Part shown: in pieces, positions 32,772-44,533 of the stretch | Layout: every line of letters starts with the position of its first letter | How positions within the stretch are numbered: position 1 is the first letter of the stretch | Assembly: GCA_041071465.1 (NCBI GenBank) | Contig: CP163498.1 | Location: 1,578,001 to 1,642,000, forward strand | Direction: 5' to 3' | DNA: 64,000 nucleotides | Source: Pseudomonas putida | GTDB lineage: Bacteria; Pseudomonadota; Gammaproteobacteria; Pseudomonadales; Pseudomonadaceae | Program-made: the position numbers and the translations under genes | The notes under the pieces: model-generated | Databases searched by the model: none | Told to the model about the DNA's origin: nothing | What the model saw: the letters and a program-made list of their open reading frames with translations, nothing else

Positions 32772-33749
32772 GGCTTGGCGCTCCAGCCGCCTTGCGGCGC
32801 ATCAAAACGCCAGACGATCGGCGGGTTTCGCCATCGGCGCGGGCGCCGTTGTTGTTGTCCAGGCCTATCCAGGCGCCCTTGGCATCGATCACCAGTGCTT
32901 CGGCAAGGCCAAACGGCTGCGAATAGCGGCGTGATTCCACCAGCGCATCGGCAGCGAACGACCAGCAACGCTCGACCTTGCCACTGTCGGCATCCCGCCG
33001 GCACACCCGGTAGGCGTTACGTTCGAGGGTAAACAGCTTGCCCTCGTACCAGGCCAGGTCGGCGAAATCGCGCGACAAGGCCCGGGCATCGGGCATTTGC
33101 GCCGGCTGCATCTCGACCCCGGCCTCGCTCAGCAGCACGCAACTACGCCCGCAGGTCCATACCGATTGCTGGCGCTCGATAGCCACCAGGCCGCGGCGTT
33201 CACGCTCGGCGGCCAGCCACAGACGGTCCCCCGCCGGGTTGATCGCCAAGCCTTCGAACAAGGCATTGAAGTTCAGCAACATGCCACTGGCCCGGGCCTG
33301 ACGCACCATGGCCGGGTCGATCTTCAACCAGTCCGGCTCGCCTTGCAGCGGCAATTGCAGCACCGCGGCATGGGCTTCACTGACCAGGTACAGGTTACCC
33401 GCCTGGTCACAGGTGATGCCTTCGAAATCCAGCTCGCCACCGCGAATGTACGACGCTGCCCAGTTGCGCGACTTCAGCCCCCACGGCAGGCCGCTTTCCG
33501 GCGGCGTTGGCGGGGTGAAGGTAAGCGGTTGTGCGCGCCAGGTGGTGTTCTGCTGGTCGAAGCGGTAAATGCGGTCGTCGTCGCGATCGGAAACACCCCA
33601 CAGCCCGCCCCGACATTGCGCCAGGCCAGACAGGTTGCCACCGCGCATGCCATCGATCGGGTGCTCGCCACTGAGCTTCAGCTCTGGCCAGTTGCCCGCC
33701 AGGCAAGGCAGGGCAACCAGCGCAAGGCAAACGGCAAGTACTTGCCGAA

Positions 33750-35654
33750 TCAAACCATGACCTCGGCCAGGTTGCCTTTGGTTTCCAGCCAACTCTTGCG
33801 GTCACCGGCGCGCTTCTTGGCCAACAGCTTGTCCATCAGCTCGCAGGTGGCCTCCACGTCATCCAGGGTCAACTGCACCAGGCGCCGGGTGTTCGGGTCC
33901 ATGGTGGTTTCGCGCAGCTGTGGCGGGTTCATCTCGCCCAGGCCCTTGAAGCGGGTGACCTGCGGCTTGCCGCGCTTCTTCTCGGCCACCAGGCGGTCGA
34001 GAATGCCGTCACGCTCGGCTTCGTCGAGGGCGTAGTAGATTTCCTTGCCAAGGTCGATGCGGTACAGCGGCGGCATGGCCACGTACACATGCCCGGCCTC
34101 GACCAGCGCACGGAAGTGCTGGACGAACAGCGCGCACAGCAGCGTGGCGATGTGCAGCCCGTCGGAGTCGGCGTCGGCGAGGATGCAGATCTTGCCGTAG
34201 CGCAGCTGCGCAAGGTCGGTGGCACCCGGATCTACGCCGATGGCCACGGCAATGTTATGCACTTCCTGGCTGGCCAGGACTTCGCCACCGTCCACTTCCC
34301 AGGTGTTGAGGATCTTGCCGCGCAGCGGCAGGATGGCCTGGAACTCCTTGTCCCGCGCCTGCTTGGCCGAGCCACCTGCCGAGTCACCCTCAACCAGGAA
34401 CAGTTCGGCACGCATCGGGTCCTGGCCGGCGCAATCGGCCAGCTTGCCAGGCAGTGCGGGGCCCTGGGTGATGCGCTTGCGTTCGACCTTTTTACTGGCC
34501 TTGAGGCGGCGCCCGGCGTTGCTGATGGCCAGCTCTGCCAGTTGCATGCCCAGCTCGGGGTGGGCGTTGAGCCAAAGGCTGAAGGCGTCCTTGACCACGC
34601 CGGAAACGAACGCGGCCGCCTCGCGCGATGACAGGCGCTCTTTGGTCTGCCCAGAGAACTGCGGCTCCTGCATTTTCATCGAGAGCACGAAGGAAATGCG
34701 CTCCCAGATGTCCTCTGGCGCAAGCTTCACGCCACGCGGCAGCAAATTGCGGAACTCGCAGAACTCACGCATGGCATCCAGCAGGCCCTGACGCAAGCCG
34801 TTGACATGGGTGCCGCCCTGAGCGGTGGGGATCAGGTTGACGTAGCTTTCCTGGATGCTGTCGCCACCTTCTGGCAACCACAGCAACGCCCAGTCCACGG
34901 CTTCCTTGTTGCCAGCCAGGCTGCCGCAGAACGGCTCGTCGGGCAGACGCTGGAATTCGCTGACCGAATCGACCAGGTAAGAACGCAGGCCATCTTCATA
35001 ATGCCACTCGACCTTCTCGCCGCTGGCCTTGTCCTCGAAGGTGACCAGCAGGCCCGGGCACAGTACTGCCTTGGCCTTGAGCACGTGCTTGAGGCGGCTG
35101 ATGGAGAACTTGGCCGAGTCGAAGTACTTGGGGTCGGGGCTGAAGTACACGCTGGTGCCGGTGTTGCGCTTGCCGACCGAGCCGACCACTTCCAGCTCGC
35201 TGGCCTTGAAGCCGTCGGCGAACGTCATCTGGTATTCGTTGCCGTCACGTTTGACACGCACGCGCACCTGGGTCGACAGGGCGTTGACCACCGAAATGCC
35301 CACACCATGCAGGCCGCCAGAAAACTGGTAGTTCTTGTTGGAGAACTTGCCGCCAGCGTGCAGCTTGGTGAGGATCAGCTCGACCCCGGACACGCCCTCT
35401 TCCGGGTGGATGTCCACCGGCATGCCACGGCCGTCGTCGCTGACTTCCAGCGAGTGGTCGGCATGCAGGATGACCTGCACCGAACGCGCGTGGCCGGCCA
35501 GGGCTTCGTCGACACTGTTGTCGATGACTTCCTGGGCCAGGTGGTTGGGGCGGCTGGTATCGGTGTACATGCCCGGCCGCTTGCGGACCGGGTCAAGGCC
35601 CGAGAGGACTTCGATGGCGTCTGCGTTATAGGCGCTAGCGCTGGGATTGGCCAT
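33750..35654 (-). CDS. parE: DNA topoisomerase IV subunit B
   Basis: ATPase subunit of topoisomerase IV. The GHKL ATPase domain shows EVIDNSVDEALAGHA, SDDGRGMPVDIH and GGLHGVGISVVNALS; the transducer follows, and the TOPRIM domain has LVEGDSAGGSAKQARD near residue 415, LPLRGKILNTWEV and the acidic ILADADSDGLHI near residue 492. Length 634 residues is normal for ParE rather than GyrB. The ATG at 35654 gives MANPSASAYNADAIEVLSGL. Follows yqiA after 35 bases; its stop overlaps the TTG of the next gene by four bases. Confidence 0.98.
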   Translation of the reverse strand: MANPSASAYNADAIEVLSGLDPVRKRPGMYTDTSRPNHLAQEVIDNSVDEALAGHARSVQVILHADHSLEVSDDGRGMPVDIHPEEGVSGVELILTKLHAGGKFSNKNYQFSGGLHGVGISVVNALSTQVRVRVKRDGNEYQMTFADGFKASELEVVGSVGKRNTGTSVYFSPDPKYFDSAKFSISRLKHVLKAKAVLCPGLLVTFEDKASGEKVEWHYEDGLRSYLVDSVSEFQRLPDEPFCGSLAGNKEAVDWALLWLPEGGDSIQESYVNLIPTAQGGTHVNGLRQGLLDAMREFCEFRNLLPRGVKLAPEDIWERISFVLSMKMQEPQFSGQTKERLSSREAAAFVSGVVKDAFSLWLNAHPELGMQLAELAISNAGRRLKASKKVERKRITQGPALPGKLADCAGQDPMRAELFLVEGDSAGGSAKQARDKEFQAILPLRGKILNTWEVDGGEVLASQEVHNIAVAIGVDPGATDLAQLRYGKICILADADSDGLHIATLLCALFVQHFRALVEAGHVYVAMPPLYRIDLGKEIYYALDEAERDGILDRLVAEKKRGKPQVTRFKGLGEMNPPQLRETTMDPNTRRLVQLTLDDVEATCELMDKLLAKKRAGDRKSWLETKGNLAEVMV

Positions 35655-35689
35655 AGGGTCTCGTCGTCAGTCTGGTGAGTGCAAAAAAG

Positions 35690-36298
35690 TCAAAATACAG
35701 AAAAATCGAGCGCAGCATACTGCCCACGGGCAATGCCGGCGAACGCCAACAGTGCCGGCAGGCGCTCGGCGAAGCCTTGGAAGCTGTGGTCGCCACCGGC
35801 CTGAATGCGCAGGGCACAAGCACGGTAATAGCGCTCGGCGTGGCGATAGTCCAGGGTTTCATCGGCGGTCTGCAGCCACACTTGATAGCGGCTGGCATCT
35901 ACCGGGGCCGGCACTTCCAGCTCGGCCAGTGCCTGCACGTGGTCGTGGGTCAGCTCCCAGGTTTCACCGCTGTAGTGATTGCGCTGGGTGCCCAGGTAAC
36001 CGTCGAAATGCTTGTGCGGGGTTACCGCCGGGTTGACCAGCAACGCCTTGAGGCCATGGCGCTCGGCCAGATGGGTGGCATAGTAGCCGCCGAGCGAACT
36101 GCCCACCAACAGTGGCGCACCAAGTTCGGCGATGGCCGCTTCGAGCTGGGCGATGGCCTGACGTGGGTGGTGGTGCAAGGCGGGCACACGTAGCTGGGCC
36201 GACAAGCCCAGTTGCTGCATCACGGCTTCGAGCTGGCGCGCCTTGGTCGAAAGCGGCGAGCTGTTGAAGCCATGGATATAGAGGATGGAACCCGACAT
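35690..36298 (-). CDS. yqiA: YqiA-type esterase
   Basis: Alpha/beta hydrolase of the UPF0227 (YqiA) family with esterase activity on short acyl esters in E. coli. It begins MSGSILYIHGFNSSPLSTKA with the oxyanion-hole region. The nucleophile Ser is in LLVGSSLGGYYATHLAERHG near residue 66, and the catalytic His is in QAGGDHSFQGF near residue 177. Length 202 residues. It lies between cpdA and parE, the same order as in E. coli (nudF-yqiB-cpdA-yqiA-parE). Confidence 0.94.
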   Translation of the reverse strand: MSGSILYIHGFNSSPLSTKARQLEAVMQQLGLSAQLRVPALHHHPRQAIAQLEAAIAELGAPLLVGSSLGGYYATHLAERHGLKALLVNPAVTPHKHFDGYLGTQRNHYSGETWELTHDHVQALAELEVPAPVDASRYQVWLQTADETLDYRHAERYYRACALRIQAGGDHSFQGFAERLPALLAFAGIARGQYAALDFSVF

Positions 36299-36408
36299 GC
36301 TGCCCCCGGAATCTGTGGCTTCGCGCCTGATGGTGCGGGCGCAGGGACGCGCAGTGTAGCGCGTTCGCCGGGTTTTGACGCAGTGTCACGGGTTTCGCAA
36401 CAATTTCT

Positions 36409-37209
36409 TCAATACCCTGGGCTATCGAAGTCGAGTTTCACAGCGAAGTCCAGCGCCCGCTCCACCCCGGTTTCCAGCCGCCCGTCGGCATGCAGACGCA
36501 ACCAGCGGTAGCCCGGCTGTTCTTCGCTCACTTTGAAGTCTTCGCTGCGTGCGGCGAACTGGATACAGGTCGACGGAGTAGCCAGCAAACGCCGCCCCCC
36601 GCGTACTTCATCCCACTCCTGATGCACATGCCCCCACAGCAAGGCCCGCACCTGTGGATAACCCTCGACAATGTCGAACAGCGCCTGGGCATTGCGCAAG
36701 CCGATCGGCGCGATCCAGGCGCAGCCAATGTCCACCGGCTGATGGTGGAAACACACCAGGCAATGCCGCTCGCCCGCATCTTTCAAGGCTTCTTTCAACA
36801 CGGCCAACTGGCCATCTTCGAGAAACCCGTGGGTAGCGCCGTGCACGGCGGTGTTGAGCATGATGACGCGCCACGTACCCATATCGGTGACCGCTTGTAC
36901 CAGCTCTGGCGCCACGTGCGCCATCACCTGGGCCTCGTCATGGTTGCCCGGCAACCAGCGGGTGGGCGCGGCAAACGTTGCGGTCAGTTCACGAAACGCT
37001 TCATAGGATGCAACGCTGGCGTCCTGGGACAGGTCGCCCGTACACAGCAACAAATCGACAAGCGGCTGCTCGCGCCGCACCTGGGCCACCACATGGCGCA
37101 GGCTGTCACGGGTTTTCAGGCCCAGCATGCTGCCGGCCGGGTCGGCGAACAGGTGGGCATCAGTCAGTTGCACCACATGCACGGGGCGGGATTGGTCTGG
37201 CGGCGACAA
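36409..37209 (-). CDS. cpdA: 3',5'-cyclic-AMP phosphodiesterase CpdA
   Basis: Calcineurin-like phosphoesterase that hydrolyses cAMP. Metal ligands are visible: QLTDAHLF (D, H), LCTGDLSQD (G-D), LPGNHDEA (GNHD) near residue 88, CFHHQPVDIG and LWGHVHQEWD (GHxH) near residue 195. Length 266 residues. The start is probably a TTG at 37209, seven bases after GGAG; there is no in-frame ATG near. It is in the nudF-DUF1249-cpdA-yqiA-parE series, about 85 bases after DUF1249. Confidence 0.95.
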   Translation of the reverse strand: MSPPDQSRPVHVVQLTDAHLFADPAGSMLGLKTRDSLRHVVAQVRREQPLVDLLLCTGDLSQDASVASYEAFRELTATFAAPTRWLPGNHDEAQVMAHVAPELVQAVTDMGTWRVIMLNTAVHGATHGFLEDGQLAVLKEALKDAGERHCLVCFHHQPVDIGCAWIAPIGLRNAQALFDIVEGYPQVRALLWGHVHQEWDEVRGGRRLLATPSTCIQFAARSEDFKVSEEQPGYRWLRLHADGRLETGVERALDFAVKLDFDSPGY

Positions 37210-37294
37210 CGGCCATCTCCTCGAACGATTTCAGCACGAATTATGGCTGCGCGAAGGTCACGAGCAAACACCCGCAACCGACCCACGTCACAAT

Positions 37295-37747
37295 TCAGCG
37301 AACACTTGCCAGTTCATGGCCACAGGCCAGGCAGTGGCTGAGCCATTCACCGAGGAACAGGTTGAGCTGGGCCTTTTCGTCCGGCTGATGCATGGCCGCG
37401 TTCGGGTAGGGGTAAATACTGCGCAGGCGCCGGGTGTGTTCGGCGCTGACCACTTCGGCCATGCGTGCATCGTGGTACACCTGCACCTCCAGGTGCGGCA
37501 CGGGCAACCACGGCAGGCTGTGTTCCTGGCGCACATGCAGGGTGGTGGTATACGGGCAGGCCAGGACCACGTCGAGTACCAGCACGCCAAGCATCTGGTC
37601 GCCCTGGGTCATACCGATACGGCGCGAGCTTTGAGTGGTGCGCATGTCAGGCAACAGACGCATCAGCCGGGCGTAGTTGGCCTCGCAGGCTGCCTGCAGC
37701 CCGACCAGGTCGACTCGATAGCGCTCACGCAGCAGGTTCACTTCCAC
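37295..37747 (-). CDS. DUF1249 protein (YqiB-like)
   Basis: Conserved cytoplasmic protein of unknown biochemical function, related to E. coli YqiB. The 150-residue chain has CEANYARLMRLLPDM, then EVQVYHDARMAEVVSAEHTR and a C-terminal NLFLGEWLSHCLACGH with two Cys and a His that might bind metal. It overlaps the end of nudF by ten bases and sits before cpdA. The coupling to nudF and cpdA suggests a shared role in nucleotide turnover, but this is inference. Confidence 0.9.
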   Translation of the reverse strand: MEVNLLRERYRVDLVGLQAACEANYARLMRLLPDMRTTQSSRRIGMTQGDQMLGVLVLDVVLACPYTTTLHVRQEHSLPWLPVPHLEVQVYHDARMAEVVSAEHTRRLRSIYPYPNAAMHQPDEKAQLNLFLGEWLSHCLACGHELASVR

Positions 37748-38355
37748 ATACCTCGTACTTCGTCACGGTTCAGCGCCAGCCATTGCAGGCCAATGATGGT
37801 CGCTGCGTTGCAGATGCGCCCGTCGCGCACCGCCTGCAAGGCATCCTCGAACGACCACACACGCACACGGATGTCTTCACCCTCTTCTTCCAGGCCATGC
37901 AGGCCGCCCGCGCCCTGGCTGCTGCAACGGCCAAGGAACAGGTGAACATATTCGTCACTACCGCCAGGCGACGGGAAGTAACGCGTCATAGGCCACAGGG
38001 CGCTGAATGTCAGGCCAGCTTCTTCCTCAGCTTCGCGGTGAGCGACTTCCTCGGGTTGCTCGTCCTTGTCGATCAGCCCGGCAACCATTTCGATCAGCCA
38101 GGGGTTATCGACCTTGTCCAGTGCACCCACACGGAACTGTTCGATCAGCACCACTTCATCGCGCAACGGGTCGTACGGCAGCACGCACACGGCATCATGG
38201 CGCACGAACAGTTCACGGCTGATCTCGCGGCCCATGCCCCCGGCAAACAACTCATGGCGCAGGCGTAGCTTGTCGAGCTTGTAAAAGCCCTGGAAGCAAT
38301 TGGCCCGCTCGATGATTTCGAAGCCCTTGGGCACTGAGTTCAACGCGTCTGACAT
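37738..38355 (-). CDS. nudF: ADP-ribose diphosphatase (Nudix)
   Basis: Hydrolyses ADP-ribose to AMP and ribose-5-phosphate. The Nudix box is intact: G-x5-E-x7-REAEEEAGL (GLIDKDEQPEEVAHREAEEE) near residue 97. The flanking EMVAGLIDK, VCVLPYDPLRDEVVLIEQFR and YFPSPGGSDEYVHLFLG are typical of NudF. The start is the ATG at 38355 (MSDALNSVP) with AGGA upstream; an ATG four codons earlier overlaps it. Length 205 residues. First gene of the nudF-to-parE series. Confidence 0.94.
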   Translation of the reverse strand: MSDALNSVPKGFEIIERANCFQGFYKLDKLRLRHELFAGGMGREISRELFVRHDAVCVLPYDPLRDEVVLIEQFRVGALDKVDNPWLIEMVAGLIDKDEQPEEVAHREAEEEAGLTFSALWPMTRYFPSPGGSDEYVHLFLGRCSSQGAGGLHGLEEEGEDIRVRVWSFEDALQAVRDGRICNAATIIGLQWLALNRDEVRGMWK

Positions 38356-38540
38356 GGAAATCCTCATTACCTCGAATACTGCTTCGCGCCATCCTACTCT
38401 GCACGCCTGCCGGTTTCACCCCTTTCTGGCAACCGCTGGCGCACTCGGGACAGCAGGTCTTCACTCTGTTAGCTTAGTGGCGAACTGAAGGCCGCGCAGA
38501 CGGTCAAAGGCCGACTTTTCCCTGTTCTGCAAGGATCATC

Positions 38541-39287
38541 ATGACACTTGTCAAACTGACTTCCGTGGCCGTGCTGGCACTCGCTCTAGGCGCCTGCCAG
38601 AGCCTGTTCACGCCCAACTACCGGGCTCCGCTCGAGGTCAAGCGCGACGCCTGGGAGCATGTCAAACCCGGCTGCAGCGAGCGTGACTGCCCGCTGGTGA
38701 ATATCGACATGGTCCACTTCCCGGCCCTGCCCAAGCTCGATGGCATCGTTGAAAAACGCCTGCTGCAATTGACCGAAGACAATCAGCATGGCACCGCGCC
38801 AAGCACCCTGCAGGCCTACGAACAGCAATACCTGGCCAATGCCGACAAACGTAACAGCAGCTACTTGCAGGCCAAGGTACGCGAGCAGCATGACGGGCTG
38901 GTGATCATCGAGTTGTCCAGCTACCTGGACAGCGGTGGCGCCCACGGCATGCCGGGGCGTGGCTTCATCAACTACTCGCGCAAGCTGGACAAGGTACTGA
39001 CCCTGCAGGACATGTTGGTGCCGGGCCAGGAGGACACCTTCTGGAAAACCGTCGAGGAGTCACACCGCGCCTGGTTGATGAGCGTGGGCATGGACAAGGA
39101 CGCCGAGTTCGTCAAAACCTGGCCGTTCAAGAAGTCGCCGCACATCGCCCTGACGTACGGCGCGGTAGTGGTCAAGTACGAGGTCTATGCCATCGCGCCC
39201 TACTCCATGGGCCACGTGGAATTGAAGATCCCCTACCCACGCCTCAATGGCGTGCTCAAGCCTGAGCTGTTTCCCGGCCGCGGCTGA
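38541..39287 (+). CDS. RsiV-family (DUF3298) lipoprotein
   Basis: Probable outer-membrane or periplasmic lipoprotein. Signal peptide MTLVKLTSVAVLALALGAC has a lipobox with Cys at residue 19. The rest resembles RsiV/DUF3298 proteins with VNIDMVHFPAL, ELSSYLDSGGAHGMPG, RGFINYSRKLDKVLTLQDML and the C-terminal VVKYEVYAIAPYSMGHVELK. RsiV of Bacillus binds lysozyme, but that function should not be carried over without test. 248 residues; AAGGATC lies just upstream of the ATG. Its 3' end overlaps the convergent cytX by 32 bases. Confidence 0.8.
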   Translation: MTLVKLTSVAVLALALGACQSLFTPNYRAPLEVKRDAWEHVKPGCSERDCPLVNIDMVHFPALPKLDGIVEKRLLQLTEDNQHGTAPSTLQAYEQQYLANADKRNSSYLQAKVREQHDGLVIIELSSYLDSGGAHGMPGRGFINYSRKLDKVLTLQDMLVPGQEDTFWKTVEESHRAWLMSVGMDKDAEFVKTWPFKKSPHIALTYGAVVVKYEVYAIAPYSMGHVELKIPYPRLNGVLKPELFPGRG

Positions 39288-40539
39288 GGCTTAGCAGCCC
39301 ATGCAGCACACCTGCCAGCAGCAATGCTGGCAGGGTAGCGCCCAGTTCCGGTGCATTAGCGGCAATCAGGTGATAGGCCGCCACACCCGCAAACCAGGCC
39401 ACCAGCGCTTGCCAGTGCAAGCCATCGATTTGCGCAGGCAGGCGACGACGACGGATCACGTAATGGTCCATCAGCACCACACCGAACAGCGGCGCGAATA
39501 CCGAACCGATCAGCAACAGGAAGTTCTCATACTGGGCCAAGGGGGCCAGCAGGGCGATCAAGGTGCACAGCACGCCGATCGCAAGTGCCAGGTGCTCGAC
39601 CTTCAGCGGCAGCAGCACACCGGTTGAAACTGCCGCCGAGTGGATGTCGGCGAAGGCTTTTTCCGACTCATCCAGCAGAATCAGCAGCAACGGGATACCC
39701 ATGCCGGCCCCCGCCAGCGCCAGCAGCAGCGCATTGACTTCGCCACTGGCGGCGAAAGCCAGGGTGTAGGCCACGCCCAGGCTCATCAGCCAGGTGTTGC
39801 CGATGAAATAGCCCACGACCGTGCCACCGAACACATGCTTGCCGTTGCGGGCGAAACGCGAGTAGTCGGCAATCAGTGGCAACCAGGACAGCGGCATGGC
39901 GATGACGATATCAAAGCCCACCGCCAGGGACATCGAACCGTCACCCGCGCGGCTCCACAGATCAGCCAGGTCGGCCTTGGCGAACAGGTTCCAGGTGAGC
40001 CAGACGCAAGCGCCCAGCAGCAACCAGATCCCCCAGGCGCGCAGCACCTTGCGCACGAAGGCCAGTGGCCCGCTGACGGCCAGCAAGGTGGCTAGCGCAC
40101 CGAAACACAGGGTCCACAGCATCGGGCTGTTCCAGGCACTCTCCTCACCGAAGGCTCGCGCGCCCAACAGGCTGGCAGCATCGCGCATGACGATGATTTC
40201 GAACGCGCCCCAGCCCACCAGTTGCAGCAGGTTGAGCAACGCCGGCAAACGCGCGCCATGGCTGCCCAGGCTGAGTTTCAACGTGCCCATGGCGGACAGG
40301 CCGGTGTCGCTGCCGATCACCCCGGCGGCGCCCAGCAACAGCACACCGACACCGGTGCCCAGGGCGATGGCCAGCACCGCGCCGGCAAGGCCCAGGCCTG
40401 GCGCCAGCATGGCACCGACTTGCAGCACCATCAGGCCGATGCCTAGGGAGAACCACAGCGAAAACAGGTCGCGGGCACCGAAGATACGCTGGTGGGTGGG
40501 GACCGGGTGGTCGGGGGAGAATTGGCTGGGTGATGTCAT
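39256..40539 (-). CDS. cytX: Putative hydroxymethylpyrimidine transporter CytX
   Basis: Inner-membrane permease of the NCS1 (cytosine/purine) family with about 12 helices over 427 residues. The N-terminal RIFGARDLFSLWFSLGIG, the helix-1 region GLMVLQVGAMLAPGLGL and LIADYSRFARNGKHVFGG near residue 220 are family signatures. Position next to thiC points to the CytX branch, predicted to bring in the HMP precursor of thiamine. No TPP riboswitch is visible directly upstream; a terminator and an inverted repeat pair separate it from thiC. Reads convergently into the DUF3298 lipoprotein gene. Confidence 0.85.
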   Translation of the reverse strand: MTSPSQFSPDHPVPTHQRIFGARDLFSLWFSLGIGLMVLQVGAMLAPGLGLAGAVLAIALGTGVGVLLLGAAGVIGSDTGLSAMGTLKLSLGSHGARLPALLNLLQLVGWGAFEIIVMRDAASLLGARAFGEESAWNSPMLWTLCFGALATLLAVSGPLAFVRKVLRAWGIWLLLGACVWLTWNLFAKADLADLWSRAGDGSMSLAVGFDIVIAMPLSWLPLIADYSRFARNGKHVFGGTVVGYFIGNTWLMSLGVAYTLAFAASGEVNALLLALAGAGMGIPLLLILLDESEKAFADIHSAAVSTGVLLPLKVEHLALAIGVLCTLIALLAPLAQYENFLLLIGSVFAPLFGVVLMDHYVIRRRRLPAQIDGLHWQALVAWFAGVAAYHLIAANAPELGATLPALLLAGVLHGLLSLSRGRETAQA

Positions 40540-40602
40540 GGTTGGCGCTCGCCGGCAATGTTGTTGGTGTTCTTGGCAAGGACTTCGTCCTCGAATCGCG
40601 AC

Positions 40603-40670
40603 GCAAGGCCGCTTCCACAGGGGCCGCGAAGGCCTTGAGCCTTGTGCGGTCCCTGTGGGAGCGGCCTTGT
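40603..40670. repeat. REP-type inverted repeat pair
   Basis: Two arms of about 23 bases (AAGGCCGCTTCCACAGGGG and a near complement ending GTGGGAGCGGCCTT, two mismatches) face each other between cytX and thiC. Same type as the pair at 44.5 kb (shared core TGTGGGAGCGG). Could stabilise mRNA ends. Confidence 0.8.
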
Positions 40671-40679
40671 GTCGCGAAA

Positions 40680-40696
40680 GGGCCGCTAAGCGGCCC
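40680..40696 (-). terminator. Terminator after thiC
   Basis: GGGCCGC, loop TTA, GCGGCCC on the minus strand, followed by TTTCGCG; only three T residues. Begins eight bases after the thiC stop. Confidence 0.65.
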
Positions 40697-40704
40697 CAGC
40701 GTTC

Positions 40705-42846
<2,142 letters not shown>

Positions 42847-42851
42847 TGCGC

Positions 42852-42881
42852 AGTCTAGACTGGAGTGGTCGGCAAAGCCAA
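42852..42881 (-). promoter_or_regulatory. Predicted sigma-70 promoter of thiC
   Basis: TTGGCT, 18 bases, TAGACT on the minus strand. The expected start site near 42845 falls at the first base of the TPP aptamer, which fits well. Match quality is moderate. Confidence 0.45.
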
Positions 42882-43007
42882 GCGGGTAAATGCGCGGATG
42901 ATGAAAGGCACACCAAGCGATTGTTGCCGGGTGCGCATGGCACTACACTGGCCCGTCGCGCGATACTCAACAGTTCAGTAATTAAATTTCGTACAAGGAT
43001 TGCCTCT

Positions 43008-44443
43008 ATGCTGCGCAAACTCTCACTGGCGATAGCCGTGTCTTGTGCGTCCAACGGAGTGGTCTGGGCAGCGGACGTGCCCCAATCAGTAAAGACCGAC
43101 CTGGTCAGCGTCTATCAGGAAGCGGTCGACAACAACGCCGACCTGGCGGCGGCACGCGCCGATTACGGCGCCCGCAAAGAGGTGGTGCCCCAAGCCCGTG
43201 CCGGGTTGCTGCCAAACCTGTCGGCCGGCGCCGAAATGCTGAACACGCGCACCAAGCTGGACGAACCATCGACCACCAGCAACCGCAGCGGCAACACCTG
43301 GAGCGCCACCCTGGCTCAGCCGATCTTCCGCGCTGACCGCTGGTTCCAGCTGCAAGCGGCCGAAGCGGTCAACGAACAGGCAGCGCTGGAGCTGTCGGCG
43401 ACCGAGCAGAACCTGATCCTGCAAACCGCGCAGAACTACTTCGCCGTACTTCGCGCACAGGACAACCTGGCCGCGACCAAGGCCGAGGAAGCGGCCTTCA
43501 AACGCCAGCTGGACCAGTCCAACGAACGCTTCGACGTCGGCCTTTCCGACAAGACCGACGTGCTGCAGTCCCAAGCCAGCTACGACACCGCCCGGGCCAA
43601 CCGGATCATCGCCGAACGCCAGGTGCAAGACGCCTTCGAGGCCCTGGTGACCCTGACCAACCGCGAATACACCTCGATCCAGGGGGTGGTGCACACCCTG
43701 CCGGTGCAGGTGCCTACACCTAACGACGCCAAGGCCTGGGTAGAAACCGCTGGTCGCCAGAACCTCAACCTGTTGGCGACCAACTACGCGGTTTCCGCCG
43801 CCGAAGAAACCCTGCGCCAGCGCAAGGCCGGCCATGCGCCGACCCTTGACGCAGTGGCCAAGTACCAGAAAGGTGACAACGACAACTTCGGTTTCACCAA
43901 CCCCGCACCAGCCCCCGTCACGCGCTACGGCGGCGATGTCGAGCAGACCAGCATCGGCCTGCAACTGAACATCCCGATCTACAGCGGCGGCCTGACCAGC
44001 TCGCAGGTGCGCGAGGCCTACCAGCGCCTGAGCCAGAGCGAGCAGCAACGCGAAAGCCTGCGCCGCCAGGTGGTGGAAAACACCGCAACCTGCACCGCGC
44101 GGTGAACACCGATGTAGAGCAGGTACAGGCGCGCAAGCAGTCGATCATCTCCAACCAGAGTGCGCTGGAAGCCACCGAAATCGGTTACCAGGTCGGTACA
44201 CGCAACATCGTCGACGTGCTCGATGCCCAGCGCCAGCTGTACACCTCGGTGCGCGACTACAACAACAGCCGCTATGACTACATTCTCGACAACCTGAGCC
44301 TGAAGCAGGCAGCCGGCACCCTGAGCCCGCAAGACCTGCAGGACCTCAAGCGTTACCTGAAAGCGGACTACAACCCGGACAAGGACTTCCTGCCACCGGA
44401 CCTGGCGGCTGCCGCGGCGAAGAACTTCGAGCGCCGCCCTTGA
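43008..44443 (+). pseudogene. tolC: TolC-family outer membrane factor, split by a one-base deletion
   Basis: Outer-membrane channel of the TolC type, used by type I secretion and efflux pumps. Signal peptide MLRKLSLAIAVSCASNGVVW-AA leads to the alternating coiled-coil and beta-barrel repeat: first half VYQEAVDNNADLAAARADYG, FRADRWFQLQAAE; second half NIPIYSGGLTSSQVREAYQRL. Near 44083-44084 the sequence has CC where CCC is expected; as written the frame ends at 44105, while adding one C gives ENTRNLHRAVNTDVEQVQ and continues to 44443 (ALEATEIGYQVGTRNIVDVL). The corrected chain has 478 residues. Start ATG at 43008 with AAGGAT upstream. Family is sure; whether this is TolC itself or a paralogue is not. 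Confidence 0.88.
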
Positions 44444-44458
44444 GATAGATGTTGGCTT

Positions 44459-44518
44459 TTTCGCGGGCTCGCCCGCTCCCACAATTCAAATCCTGTGGGA
44501 GCGGGCAAGCCCGCGAAG
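44459..44518. repeat. REP-type inverted repeat pair
   Basis: Arms TTCGCGGGCTCGCCCGCTCC-CACA and TGTGGGAGCGGGCAAGCCCG-CGAA, 24 bases each with one mismatch, around a 10-base centre. Lies between the convergent tolC and waaA stops; may also terminate both. Confidence 0.88.
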
Positions 44519-44533
44519 AAAGCGATGCAATAA

